Shown here: positions 7,154 through 15,355 of the stretch, one piece after another | How the letters are laid out: the number at the start of each line of letters is the position of its first letter | How positions within the stretch are numbered: the stretch's first letter is position 1 | DNA from: Cyanobacteriota bacterium | GTDB taxonomy: Bacteria > Cyanobacteriota > Cyanobacteriia > Cyanobacteriales > Microcoleaceae | Length of the DNA stretch: 42,565 nt | Reading direction: 5' to 3' | Assembly (NCBI GenBank): GCA_025362325.1 | Contig: JANYGO010000277.1 | Location: 1 to 42,565, forward strand | Program-made: the position numbers and the translations under genes | Notes under the pieces: generated by a model | What the model was told of the DNA's origin: nothing | Seen by the model: the letters and a program-made list of their open reading frames with translations, nothing else | Database searches by the model: none

Positions 7154-7855
7154 ATGACTACCACAAAAGAAAGACCTACATTTTCAGTATTTGGTGCCAA
7201 ACCGAGCAATGCTTTGCTAGTACCAGAAATCCCGATCGCAGTACGTAACAATTGCCAGTCTGGACAGTGGGCTATCGGCGACACAGACTATGGTTCCAAG
7301 TGTTCCATCACCATCCTCAAATTTGCCAAATTCTTCGGTTCCCTCGGTCAAACTTCCCACACACTTTGGGGTCAACTTTGGTTTGTAGCAGAAACCGGAG
7401 AACTCCCCCAAGGAGTTGTCATGGTGACGTACATTAAAAACCGCAGCTTGAACGATTTTAACCGTTTAGTCGCATCAGTTCAATCGCGCGGCGTAGAGCC
7501 TGCTACTGGCATTTTTATTCCAGAATTTGTCAAGCATTCCGGCCAGAAACCAGACGACAGCGGAGTTGTAAAACCGATTAACTACTACAGCTTAAAATGG
7601 TCGTGGATGGAGCGCAAAGACTGGGCAGTTATCGACCAAGCCGCAGCAGTTTTGTCCGATTCCAGCAATCAATCGCGGATGATTGATTTGGAAGGAACCA
7701 GGGCTATGATCTGTTTAGATAACCTCCCGGCGCAGCAAGTAGCCTCCTTGATGGCTGCTCACGCTAGCGGTGAAAGCGATGCTATTGCTTTGAATTCCAA
7801 CGGCGGTATGTCGCTGCCGCCAGCGGAAGACAAATCAACTGCTGACTTGTTCTAA
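7154..7855 (+). CDS. Unrecognised 233-residue protein
   Basis: Not recognised. The ATG at 7154 (MTTTKERPTFSVFGAKP) is preferred over the in-frame TTG at 7100, whose extra residues come from a simple repeat (VNQVSVNQ). The body looks like a compact mixed alpha/beta domain with several aromatic strands (HTLWGQLWFVAETGELPQGVVMVTYIKN; NYYSLKWSWMERKDW). The last 40 residues are low-complexity and end in a short acidic tip, KSTADLF. An aromatic core followed by a flexible tail with an acidic, hydrophobic tip resembles single-stranded-DNA-binding proteins in layout only; this is speculative. It is followed by a hairpin at 7862-7892. Confidence 0.75.
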   Translation: MTTTKERPTFSVFGAKPSNALLVPEIPIAVRNNCQSGQWAIGDTDYGSKCSITILKFAKFFGSLGQTSHTLWGQLWFVAETGELPQGVVMVTYIKNRSLNDFNRLVASVQSRGVEPATGIFIPEFVKHSGQKPDDSGVVKPINYYSLKWSWMERKDWAVIDQAAAVLSDSSNQSRMIDLEGTRAMICLDNLPAQQVASLMAAHASGESDAIALNSNGGMSLPPAEDKSTADLF

Positions 7856-7861
7856 TTTTGT

Positions 7862-7892
7862 GGTAAGGGCGCGATTTAATCGCGCCTTTACC
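7862..7892. repeat. Hairpin between 7855 and 7917
   Basis: GGTAAGGGCGCGA and TCGCGCCTTTACC form 13-base arms with one mismatch around a short AT loop. There is no following T-run, so it is more likely a dispersed hairpin repeat or RNA-stability element than a terminator. Confidence 0.6.
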
Positions 7893-7916
7893 ATAACTGT
7901 TACAACGCAGAGTGAA

Positions 7917-8285
7917 ATGAAGAAATCAACGAAACTAAAAACCAAGCCAAACCTGCAAGAAAGCCGTTTGAGAGAAAATTTCGAGATGCTCAGCCAAATT
8001 CGGGATGATACAGTCAACGATATCGAAAGTCTTACCGAAGACTTCCAGCACATGACTTTAGTTGCCGAATCTATCCGGCGGAATTACCGAGCTTTGCTTT
8101 CGGAAAATCAACTGCTAAAAAACACGCTTTTAAGTATAGTTGAGGAGTGCGAATGCTGGCAAAGCAATCGGTGCGATCGCTGCCAGCAAATTCTAAAAAT
8201 TATCGCCAGCGATAATTCCGAAGACAAACCCGACGCAGCCAGAAAATATCGATCCATTCTCAGCCAACTTCGGAACTTAGGATAA
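7917..8285 (+). CDS. Unrecognised 122-residue Cys-containing helical protein
   Basis: Not recognised. The ATG at 7917 is used; the upstream GTG in the same frame lies inside the 7862-7892 hairpin and is unlikely. The lysine-rich N-terminus (MKKSTKLKTKPN) is followed by long helices (RLRENFEMLSQIRDDTVNDIESLTEDFQHM) with coiled-coil character. A cluster CECWQSNRCDRC contains four cysteines close together (C-x-C-x5-C-x2-C), suggesting metal binding. It lies between the 233-residue gene and the coiled-coil pair, same strand. Confidence 0.65.
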   Translation: MKKSTKLKTKPNLQESRLRENFEMLSQIRDDTVNDIESLTEDFQHMTLVAESIRRNYRALLSENQLLKNTLLSIVEECECWQSNRCDRCQQILKIIASDNSEDKPDAARKYRSILSQLRNLG

Positions 8286-8342
8286 CTGAAAACGTCTCAG
8301 TAGCAAGGTCTCTCAAAGTTAGAATCAGGAGGAACAAGCATT

Positions 8343-9320
8343 ATGACACTAGCAACTGCCAAAGATAGCAAATCCCAAATATTGCAAAATTTTCAGCAGA
8401 TTTTAGCCGACAAGAAAAAGATCGAATCCAAAGTGGAAACTAAGGAACAGTCAGCCGAAAAAGCTAAAAACAAACAACTTCTCGAAGTCGCTGCTACCTA
8501 CACAATTGATAGCATCGTCAAAGGCTTAGCCGACTTGCAATTAGATTTCGGCAGCATCACCAGCGGACTTTCAGATAAACTCAAGGCGGAATCTTCCAAA
8601 TTAGATGAATTAAAACGCGCGATCGAAATTGAAGCTGAACAATTGCAAGAGTTGCAGCAAATCAGAGTTGTAGCAGATGCTCTACACATTTTAACTCAAG
8701 AGCATCAAGAAAAATTGACTGTACTCGAACAAAATGCTGGCAACCAGCGCGAAATTCTGGAAAAAGACACGACCCAAAAACGCAAAAGTTGGGGGAAAGA
8801 ACAGCAAGAATTTGATGTAGTTGTTCAAGAAAAAACTGCATTCACAACCAAAGAGCGCCAGGGAGAAATAGCTGATTACCAATACGATTTACAGCGCACC
8901 CGCAACATCGAAACCGACACCTACGAAGAAACGAAGCGCACATTAGAACGGGAATTGCAAGAATCTACCCGTGGAAAAGACAAGAATTGGGCAGAAAGAG
9001 AAAAATTACTCAGCGACAATCAAGCGGAGTTTGAAAAGAATCAAACTAAAGCCGCAGGGTTTGAAGAAGAACTAAAACAGGCTTATGTAAAAGCCAAAGA
9101 AGAAGCAATTCAAGAAGTTTCCCGCGAAGCTAAAGTCAAGGCAGATTTAGCGGACAAAGAATGGGAAGGCAGCAAGCAGGGATATGAATTGAAAGTGCAA
9201 TCTTTACAGCAGACTATGCAGCGCCAAACTGAACAAATTGCCGAAGTTTCCGCGCAACTGCAAGCCACGATGAAGCAAGCGCAAGATTTGGCAATGAAAG
9301 CTTTTGCGAGCAAAGCTTAA
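8343..9320 (+). CDS. Long coiled-coil protein A
   Basis: 325 residues, nearly all predicted helix, with an AGGAGG ribosome site before the ATG. The short N-terminal KSQILQNFQQILADKKKIESK is followed by a conserved-looking block LADLQLDFGSITSGLSDKLKAES, then coiled coil from about 85 to 310 rich in Glu, Gln, Lys. It is a clear paralogue of the next gene: shared landmarks are LQLDFG/LLQFGFG, LS(D/E)KL..E(S/A)(S/A)KL(D/E)EL(K/R)R, the YDLQR/YDLNLQRN..IE block, KVKADL..K..E..KQ.YEL and a QVQDLA.KA-type end. Such proteins can form cytoplasmic filaments or scaffolds in filamentous cyanobacteria; that function is an inference. Confidence 0.8.
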   Translation: MTLATAKDSKSQILQNFQQILADKKKIESKVETKEQSAEKAKNKQLLEVAATYTIDSIVKGLADLQLDFGSITSGLSDKLKAESSKLDELKRAIEIEAEQLQELQQIRVVADALHILTQEHQEKLTVLEQNAGNQREILEKDTTQKRKSWGKEQQEFDVVVQEKTAFTTKERQGEIADYQYDLQRTRNIETDTYEETKRTLERELQESTRGKDKNWAEREKLLSDNQAEFEKNQTKAAGFEEELKQAYVKAKEEAIQEVSREAKVKADLADKEWEGSKQGYELKVQSLQQTMQRQTEQIAEVSAQLQATMKQAQDLAMKAFASKA

Positions 9321-9329
9321 AACCCCGTT

Positions 9330-9420
9330 TGTAGTGAGGACTTTAGTCCTCATTTCCTCAAAACTTAAGGACTAAAGTCCTTACTACGAACTTTTTAGGA
9401 CTAAAGTCCTTCCTACGAAC
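9330..9420. repeat. Cluster of three AGGACTNNAGTCCT palindromes
   Basis: Three copies of the dispersed palindrome with GTAGTGAGGAC / GTCCTTACTACGAAC flanks lie between the coiled-coil genes. The same family occurs at about 300-315, 11765-11893, 25953-25976, 32698-32745 and 34616-34846. Confidence 0.85.
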
Positions 9421-9451
9421 CAATTCCCCCATTATTAACAAATGAAAAGCC

Positions 9452-10531
9452 ATGAGTAGAAAAGTTAGCGACAAAAGCACCAAGGCTGAAATCTTAGAAG
9501 CTTACAAGGAAGCAACGGAAGAAAAAGTCACATTAGAATCGCAAATCAAACAGCTAAATGCTACCCCAAAGCAAACAGCAGTCCCAGAAAAACCTATTGT
9601 GGAGGCAAAGAAACCAATGGCTTTAACTGAAAATCAACAAAAAATGCAGTCTACCATCGACAATTTAATTTTGCTGCAATTTGGCTTTGGCGGCGCTGTC
9701 AGCGAGTTGTCGGAAAAATTAACTTCGGAAGCTGCTAAACTGGAAGAGTTGCGGCGCACTGTGGGGGAAGAAGTTCAACAACTGCAAGAGTTGCACAGTT
9801 TAGAAGATGTTGCGGAAGATACGCTGGATAATTTAATTCAGCAGTACGAAGAAAGTGCGAAAACTTTTACTGACGAACTCAGCGAACGGCGCGAAACTGT
9901 TGAACAGGAGTTGTTGGAACTGCGGCTGGCTTGGGACAAAGAGCAGGAGTTGCAAAAGTTGACTGTTACAGAACGTAATGATAATCAGCAAAAATCTCGC
10001 AGCCGGGATGAAGAGTTGTATGATTACGATTTGAATCTTCAGCGAAATCTGGATATCGAAGAATACGAACAGCGCCAGCAAAGGCTTTATCAAGAAATTG
10101 AAGAGTTTCGCCAGGAACAGGAGAAACAGTGGGCGGAACGCGAAAAATCTATTTCGGAACGGGAAAGTTTGTCTGCGGATGTTAAGGTTAAGGTGGAAGC
10201 TTTTCCGAAAGAATTGGAAACTAATATCAAGAATGGGAAGGATACTGGTCGCAATATTGGCAATTATCAAGCTAAGGTTAAGGCGGATTTGTTGGCTAAA
10301 GATATTGAAGGACAAAAGCAAAATTATGAACTGCAAATTCAAGGGATGTTGCAGACTATTCAAAATCAAGATGCGCGGCTTGCTAGTTTGTCACAGCAAC
10401 TTGATTCTGCTTTGAAACAGGTTCAAGATTTGGCGGTGAAGGCGATTGAGGGTTCGTCGAATTTGAGTTCTTTTCAAGCTGTGCGGGAAATTGCGATCGA
10501 ACAAGCTAAGACTCAGCAGAAAAATAAGTAG
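9452..10531 (+). CDS. Long coiled-coil protein B, paralogue of 8343-9320
   Basis: 359 residues. It starts with a short Lys/Asp-rich leader (MSRKVSDKSTKAEILEAYKEA), then a 50-residue variable linker containing Pro, then the block shared with the preceding gene (NLILLQFGFGGAVSELSEKLTSEAAKLEELRR). Coiled coil follows to about residue 335 and the C-terminal tail is SSFQAVREIAIEQAKTQQKNK. Two different but homologous coiled-coil proteins made side by side suggest a heteromeric filament or paired scaffold. No nuclease, ATPase or membrane motif is visible in either. The 3' half of this gene uses more T-rich codons than the first half. Confidence 0.8.
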   Translation: MSRKVSDKSTKAEILEAYKEATEEKVTLESQIKQLNATPKQTAVPEKPIVEAKKPMALTENQQKMQSTIDNLILLQFGFGGAVSELSEKLTSEAAKLEELRRTVGEEVQQLQELHSLEDVAEDTLDNLIQQYEESAKTFTDELSERRETVEQELLELRLAWDKEQELQKLTVTERNDNQQKSRSRDEELYDYDLNLQRNLDIEEYEQRQQRLYQEIEEFRQEQEKQWAEREKSISERESLSADVKVKVEAFPKELETNIKNGKDTGRNIGNYQAKVKADLLAKDIEGQKQNYELQIQGMLQTIQNQDARLASLSQQLDSALKQVQDLAVKAIEGSSNLSSFQAVREIAIEQAKTQQKNK

Positions 10532-10854
10532 CTTACAAAATTAACCCGTCGAATGGAATTCCGATGCTCCATAAACGAAGTCCGCCTCCGCGGACTGGGA
10601 GAAGTAGGGTGCGCAATGCGCACCTTACGCTATTTTGAGAAACAAGTAGCTTTCTTTAGTGGAGTTTCTAAACTGTCCACTCCCTGCGTGTCTTGCTTGA
10701 TGCTCAAACCTATCTACAGCGTTCTAATTTTTAGTAAAAAGCCCGATCGCCCTGTTCACTTCTATAAACTGTCCCTAGCCTTCCTGAATGCTCCGATCAA
10801 GCTTCCTATTGTTGAAGTTAATCAACCAAAAGATATATTTGACTTAGAGGCACT
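10532..10854. other. Spacer with two hairpins, no convincing gene
   Basis: It contains GTCCGC-CTCC-GCGGAC (10580-10595) and GGTGCGC-AAT-GCGCACC (10608-10624), both of a type dispersed in this genome. An open frame from 10553 overlaps these repeats and the real YiaAB gene in another frame and is not supported. Confidence 0.6.
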
Positions 10855-11136
10855 ATGCAGAAACAAATCATACGTCAAAAAGATACTAATGCTTGGATAC
10901 TTCAGTGCTGGGTTTCTTTTATTGTTGCCATTTCTGCAACTACTGTCGGTGTCATTTATTTACAGGTCGATCCTTGGCAAAAAGCTTTTATGGGTATGGG
11001 TTTAACTTTTTCGGTGGGCTCCTCTTTTACTTTAGCAAAAACTATTCGCGATAACAACGAAGCAACAACATTAACTGCTAGAATCGACGAAGCTAGAGTT
11101 GAGAAAATTCTCGCCGATCACCATCCTCTCAAGTAA
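10855..11136 (+). CDS. YiaAB two-helix inner-membrane protein
   Basis: 93 residues, recognised as the YiaA/YiaB family by the pattern W.LQCWVSFIVAISATTVGVIYL (first membrane helix, about 14-37), DPWQKAFMGMGLTFSVGSSFTLAKTIRDNNE (second helix, then the signature LAKT.RDN.E). The function of the family is unknown; it resides in the inner membrane. A GAGG ribosome site lies about 5 bases before the ATG. It ends 20 bp ahead of a strong bidirectional terminator shared with the convergent ferredoxin gene. Confidence 0.85.
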   Translation: MQKQIIRQKDTNAWILQCWVSFIVAISATTVGVIYLQVDPWQKAFMGMGLTFSVGSSFTLAKTIRDNNEATTLTARIDEARVEKILADHHPLK

Positions 11137-11158
11137 ATTTGAATTATACAATGTATAC

Positions 11159-11186
11159 AAAAAACAGCCCGCGCGGGCTGTTTTTG
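11159..11186. terminator. Rho-independent terminator, works in both directions
   Basis: AACAGCCCGC and GCGGGCTGTT form a GC-rich perfect stem flanked by an A-run on the left and T-run on the right, between convergent YiaAB and ferredoxin genes. It is the clearest terminator of the window. Confidence 0.9.
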
Positions 11187-11214
11187 TAGAGCCAGAGGTG
11201 AAAACCTGTGGATT

Positions 11215-11682
11215 TCAATGGCCACCTTTGAAGTGGCGATCGCCCTTACTCTTCTGGCGCTGACGAACACCAGCCTGAACCGTAGCCATATCTACGGGAA
11301 AACCAACGACAGGAATCACTTGATCCTTGCGTTCTTCTTCCAGATTCTTGAGTTCGGTGTAGTCAACCCAGTGAATGCAATTCACCGGACAAGTGTCGAT
11401 CGCCTCAGCAATCAACTCTTCAGAATCACCGTCTTGTCGCACTACGCGCGATCGCCCGTAATCCGGCTCAATGTAGAAAGTATTGCGAGCAACATGAGCG
11501 CAGTGCTTGCAGCCAATGCAGGTAATCTCATCAACGTAGACACCTTTTTGCCGCAACACGCCACCTAACTCCGGTTCTAAACCAGTGCGATCGGGCGCAT
11601 CCCGCAAAAATCCGCCCAACTCCGGCTCTAAACCAGTGCGATCGCTTGCTGTATCTATTCCGAGTCCAGAAAGCTCAGACAT
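11215..11682 (-). CDS. [4Fe-4S] ferredoxin with duplicated N-terminal motif
   Basis: 155 residues; a small electron carrier. Cysteines C55, C58 and C61 (CIGCKHC) and C98 followed by Pro (CPVNC) give one 4Fe-4S site. The surrounding sequence FYIEPDYGRSRVVRQDGD and CIHWVDYTELKNLEEER is typical of the cyanobacterial/plastid group represented, from memory, by Synechocystis sll0662. The N-terminus carries DRTGLEPELGG twice (residues 14-24 and 31-41), encoded by near-identical DNA. The C-terminal tail is basic. In cyanobacteria this gene usually lies beside ycf35 and a DUF2997 gene, as here, though repeats now separate them by about 220 bp. An AGAGG ribosome site precedes the ATG. Confidence 0.92.
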   Translation of the reverse strand: MSELSGLGIDTASDRTGLEPELGGFLRDAPDRTGLEPELGGVLRQKGVYVDEITCIGCKHCAHVARNTFYIEPDYGRSRVVRQDGDSEELIAEAIDTCPVNCIHWVDYTELKNLEEERKDQVIPVVGFPVDMATVQAGVRQRQKSKGDRHFKGGH

Positions 11683-11760
11683 TTAAACCTCTTCCAATAG
11701 TAATAAGTCCGCCTGCGCGGACTTGGATGAGACTTGAATTGCAAAAATCTCAAAAAACAG

Positions 11761-11895
11761 GTTTGTAGTAAGGACTAAAGTCCTTTCTTACCCCAATCCC
11801 CAGCAAGGACTAAAGTCCTCACTACGAACAATTTGCCAGGACTAAAGTCCTCACTACGAACAATTTGCCAGGACTAAAGTCCTCACTACGAACAA
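11761..11895. repeat. Cluster of four AGGACTAAAGTCCT palindromes
   Basis: Copies lie near 11771, 11810, 11840 and 11871, the last two in an exact tandem unit containing CACTACGAACAATTTGCC. It separates ycf35 from the ferredoxin gene. Confidence 0.85.
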
Positions 11896-11906
11896 GCTGT
11901 AAATTT

Positions 11907-12293
11907 TTAAGCACACCAGCGCTGCATCACCAAGCGGATCGAACCGTCTTGATTTTGCTTTTGCTCAGAAACTTGGAAACCCTGCTTAGCGCTTTCATTC
12001 ACCACAGTATGGTAAGCGTAGCGCTGAGTCACCTTATTCAGAAAACGGTCTACAGACCAAGCTTGCTGCCAAAACTGCAAATCAGCCACCAACTCATACT
12101 CAGTCCCGTTCCAGCTAAAACCTAAGTCATAGCCATTTTCTTGCTCAATCACCACATCAGCAGTGCTAGTTAGGCCGCGATAGCCGCGCACTTCAGTCGG
12201 GCCCGACTTCCAGTCGATACCCAAATCAGTTAAAGCAGCTTCCAAAGAATTCAAATTACGGATCTGGGTCTTGATTTGGCTAAAGTGTGACAT
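11907..12293 (-). CDS. ycf35: Ycf35 / DUF1257 protein
   Basis: 128 residues, matching the plastid- and cyanobacteria-conserved Ycf35 family: start MSHFSQIKTQIRNLNSLEAALTDLG, then a two-strand region with GYDLGFSWN..EYELVADLQFW, then VNKVTQRYAYHTVVNES-like FLNKVTQRYAYHTVV and the end RLVMQRW. The molecular function is unknown. It follows the DUF2997 gene by 40 bp on the same strand, and the ferredoxin gene is next, the conserved trio order. Normal length for the family. Confidence 0.92.
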   Translation of the reverse strand: MSHFSQIKTQIRNLNSLEAALTDLGIDWKSGPTEVRGYRGLTSTADVVIEQENGYDLGFSWNGTEYELVADLQFWQQAWSVDRFLNKVTQRYAYHTVVNESAKQGFQVSEQKQNQDGSIRLVMQRWCA

Positions 12294-12333
12294 GATGGTT
12301 CCAAAAAAATTTAAGTGAACTCAACAAAAAAGA

Positions 12334-12543
12334 TTACCAATCGCTAAAAGCCACTTGGGCCGTCGCTTCGGCTGACTGATTGAGCGTTTGCGCGAAATAT
12401 TCAGATGTTGACTCTTGATGAAGCACCACGCCAAGCTGGGCTTCAATAGCAGCAGTTACCTCAGCGCAGGAAGCACCGACTATGCCGGTGACTGTTTCCT
12501 GTACGCGGCCATCTGGATAAATCACAAATTCTAGTGTTTCCAT
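12334..12543 (-). CDS. DUF2997 small protein
   Basis: 69 residues from the ATG at 12541-12543; a TTG further upstream would add 17 residues but METLEFVIYPDGRVQETVTGI is the usual beginning of the family. The motif GASC.EVTAAIE follows, and the protein ends with a short variable tail. Unknown function, found next to ycf35 and the ferredoxin in cyanobacteria, suggesting a shared pathway. First gene of that minus-strand unit. No strong ribosome site is visible. Confidence 0.82.
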   Translation of the reverse strand: METLEFVIYPDGRVQETVTGIVGASCAEVTAAIEAQLGVVLHQESTSEYFAQTLNQSAEATAQVAFSDW

Positions 12544-12903
12544 AATCCGGGCTGACTGAATAGGAACGATGAAATCAGACACCGACGCCAGCAAGCTTGG
12601 TACGATGCCTCCTGAAGTCGCTTCTTGAGAGTTGGCTGACTCGCCACTATATCAATTTTGACTAATTGATAGGTTTTGAGTCACAACTTAACAGAACTTA
12701 TTAATAGGTGGGATCAATACGTCAGTGTTATGTAAAGTTTCGCGTACATCGTGACATCAGTCAAGTCATCTGAAGGAAGAGGGAAGTTCGGCAACGGATT
12801 GTGTAGCGGATGTAGCGGATGTAACGGATGTAACGGATTTAACGGATGGATGTTGAGGTTCGAGGGTAGAAGGAGGATTTTTCCCAATCTCTCACTCTCC
12901 CCT
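12544..12903. other. Spacer with 9-mer repeat tract
   Basis: It holds the promoter region of the DUF2997-ycf35 unit (TTGACT-like elements around 12658-12663) and, at 12782-12847, the second copy of the GGAAGTTCGGCAACGGATTG leader with five CGGAT-ending 9-mers. No gene is seen. Confidence 0.6.
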
Positions 12904-13791
12904 CTAATTCCCTCTGGGGTCTAAAACGTCTCGCAGCCCGTCGCCCAAAAGGTTGAATCCCAGAACTATCAAGGTAATCAGCAAACCGGGAAACAAAATA
13001 GTCCAAGGAGACGAAAGAGCGTATCCGCCCTTGAAAGCGTCCGAAAGCATTGTCCCCAACTCCGGGGCTGGCGGCTGCGCGCCCAAACCGAGAAAACCCA
13101 AACCAGCAGCTTCTAGCGTCGCTGTACCAGTCGAAAGAGTTGCTTGTACAACTAGGGGCGGGAGACTTCCCGGCAAAATGTGGCGAAAAATAATCCGTAA
13201 GTCGCTGGCGCCCAAGGCTTTGACTGCTAACACAAATTGTTGTTCGCGCAGCGATAGCACCATGCTGCGAGTTAGGCGGATGTAAATGGGAATTTGCACG
13301 GCGCTGACGGCGATAATTACGCTTTGCAGGCTGGGCCCGGTGACGGTGACAATGGCGATCGCCAGTAAGATTGAAGGAAAAGCTAGCAAAATATCCGCCA
13401 AAGTGCCGATCGCCACTTCAGCCCATCCGCGAAAATATCCGGCGAAGAGTCCCAACAGCCCTCCCACAAACAATCCCGCAGCCACACAAACCAAGCTGAC
13501 GAGCAAAGATATCCCCAATCCGTGCCACACTCGCACCAACAAATCTCGCCCCAAACTGTCGGTGCCGAACCAATGCTGGGCGCTAGGAGCCACTAATCGG
13601 GATAAATAATCGCGATCGACCGCCGGATTGTAGGGGTAAAGTAGGGGAGCTAACAGTGCCACAAGAATCAGCGCTAAAGTCAAAAATAAGCCGATTTTCC
13701 CAGAGGTCGATCGCCCAAATCGCTGCCAAGCAGGCTGTAGAAATATTGAATTTTGAGGCAATTTGGGATTTTCCATCTTTAGTCCTGTCAA
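12904..13791 (-). CDS. ABC transporter permease, DppC/OppC type
   Basis: 295 residues. An inner-membrane permease subunit of peptide/nickel-type ABC importers. It shows the OppC N-terminal domain (FGRSTSGKIGLFLTLALILVALLAPLLYPYNP), the WFGTDSLGRDLLVRVWHG hallmark, then five membrane helices, the cytoplasmic EAA loop (VKALGASDLRIIFRHILP) that contacts the ATPase, and the ending GFNLLGDGLRDVLDPR. Full length for the family. No DppB partner, ATPase or binding protein is next to it, so its complex must be encoded elsewhere, which is common in cyanobacteria. M1 at 13791 and M6 at 13776 are both possible starts. Substrate not predictable. Confidence 0.93.
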   Translation of the reverse strand: MTGLKMENPKLPQNSIFLQPAWQRFGRSTSGKIGLFLTLALILVALLAPLLYPYNPAVDRDYLSRLVAPSAQHWFGTDSLGRDLLVRVWHGLGISLLVSLVCVAAGLFVGGLLGLFAGYFRGWAEVAIGTLADILLAFPSILLAIAIVTVTGPSLQSVIIAVSAVQIPIYIRLTRSMVLSLREQQFVLAVKALGASDLRIIFRHILPGSLPPLVVQATLSTGTATLEAAGLGFLGLGAQPPAPELGTMLSDAFKGGYALSSPWTILFPGLLITLIVLGFNLLGDGLRDVLDPRGN

Positions 13792-13909
13792 AAAAAACTA
13801 ACAGTTGTGCCCGATCGCGGTTTTTATAACGAATGACAGATGCCAAATGCCCGATCCCTTCCTAAAAGACCCTTTAAGATATAAAGAACAAGATCAATTT
13901 AAAAGCGCA

Positions 13910-15247
13910 ATGACATCAACCCTACTCAAAGCCTCCTCCCGATCGCCCCTCAACGCTCCAACAATTCGTCATTTCCCCAACGGCCTCACAGTTATAGCCG
14001 AACACTTGCCGGTTGATGCTGTTAACCTCAGCGTGTGGATGAATTTAGGCTCAGCCGTCGAATCAGACGAAATCAACGGCATGGCTCACTTTTTAGAACA
14101 CATGATTTTTAAGGGGACTCCCAGCATCAAGAGTGGAGAATTTGAGCGGGCGATCGAGCAGCGCGGCGCTGTCACCAATGCAGCCACCAGCCAAGATTAC
14201 ACTAACTACTACATCACCACAGCCCCTAAAGATTTTGCCGAACTAGCTCCCCTGCAAGTCGATGTCTTGCTCAACGCCAGCATTCCCGACGACGCCTTCG
14301 ATCGCGAACGGCTGGTAGTATTGGAAGAAATTAGACGATCGGAAGACAATCCGCGCCGCCGCACCTATCAGCGATCGATGCAATTAGCCTTTGAAGTTCT
14401 GCCCTACAATCGACCCGTACTCGGCCCGACTTCCGTCATCGAACAGCTTACCGCCCAACAAATGCGCGATTTCCACAGCAGCAGATACCAGCCAGGGGCG
14501 ATGACAGCCGTAGCTGTAGGTAATTTGCCGGTCGATCAACTAATTGAAATTGTCACAGAAAGTTTTGCCACCAAAAGCACAGCACAAAACAGCACCATAA
14601 ATTTACCCGCTGTCGGCAACTTTCACCCAGAATCCGAAATTCTGAACTACGGGAAAGAATCGCCATTTACAGAAATAGTCCGCCGGGAATTTGTAGATTC
14701 AACCCTTCAGCAAGCTCGACTGATTGTGATGTGGCGAGTCCCCGGTTTTGTGGAAATGTCCGAAACCTATGCCCTAGACGTTTTGGCGACAATCTTGGGC
14801 CACGGCCGCACAACTCGCTTGGTTCAGGAATTGCGCGAAGAAAAAGGGCTAGTCTCGTCAATTTCCGTCAGCAACATGACTCAGCGACTGGGCGGCGTGT
14901 TCTCTATTTCCGCTCAACTAGCGACAGAAAACTTAGCCGCAGTGGAAGCAGCCATCGTCGAACACATCCGCACTCTCCAAACCGAACTGGTGACAGATGC
15001 CGAAATTTCTCGCATCCGCACCCAAGTAGCAAATCGGTTTGTCTTCGCTAACGAAACTCCCAGCGATCGAGCAAGTTTGTACGGTTACTATCAGTCGATG
15101 GTAGGAGATATCGCTCCCGCCCTCAACTATGCCGCCTGCATCCAAGCTCAGACTGCGGAGGATCTTCGGGAAGCCGCCGTCAAATATCTGTCTCCCGACG
15201 CAATGGGTGTAGTGATCGTTCGTCCCGACGAAGCATCAACTAGCTGA
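13910..15247 (+). CDS. M16-family zinc peptidase (processing protease type)
   Basis: 445 residues from the ATG at 13910; an ATG at 13847 would add 21 residues. Inverted zinc motif H60-F-L-E63-H64 with the third ligand E140 (LEEIRRSEDNP) 76 residues later, exactly the M16 layout. Preceding NGLTVIAEHLPVDAVNLSVWMNLGSAVES and following KGTPSIKSGEFERAIEQRGAVTNAATSQDYTNYY are typical of the active subunit. The C-terminal inactive-like half contains the substrate-side R/Y region (RLVQELREEKGLVSSIS). Many cyanobacteria carry two adjacent M16 genes; here only one is seen. No signal peptide; likely cytoplasmic or periplasmic-face is uncertain. Confidence 0.93.
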   Translation: MTSTLLKASSRSPLNAPTIRHFPNGLTVIAEHLPVDAVNLSVWMNLGSAVESDEINGMAHFLEHMIFKGTPSIKSGEFERAIEQRGAVTNAATSQDYTNYYITTAPKDFAELAPLQVDVLLNASIPDDAFDRERLVVLEEIRRSEDNPRRRTYQRSMQLAFEVLPYNRPVLGPTSVIEQLTAQQMRDFHSSRYQPGAMTAVAVGNLPVDQLIEIVTESFATKSTAQNSTINLPAVGNFHPESEILNYGKESPFTEIVRREFVDSTLQQARLIVMWRVPGFVEMSETYALDVLATILGHGRTTRLVQELREEKGLVSSISVSNMTQRLGGVFSISAQLATENLAAVEAAIVEHIRTLQTELVTDAEISRIRTQVANRFVFANETPSDRASLYGYYQSMVGDIAPALNYAACIQAQTAEDLREAAVKYLSPDAMGVVIVRPDEASTS

Positions 15248-15355
15248 TCCCAACAAAGCAATTCTCGCTATGCTGGGCGAGACATTCGGCAGAAACACAG
15301 CCAACGGGTACCAGGGATATTGAGTCAATAGTGCGTCAAGTTTGATCGACCAGGG

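Noticed and set aside
7860..7916. GTG start at 7860 for the 122-residue protein
   Set aside because: It lies inside a GC-rich hairpin repeat without a ribosome site; the ATG at 7917 is more plausible.
9833..10369. Long open frame (178 codons) opposite coiled-coil gene B
   Set aside because: It is the antisense of a helical, Glu/Lys/Gln-rich gene, which yields long Leu/Phe-rich open frames by base composition alone.
10553..11005. Open frame of 150 codons overlapping YiaAB
   Set aside because: It starts in dispersed hairpin repeats and its second half is the wrong frame of the well-supported YiaAB gene.
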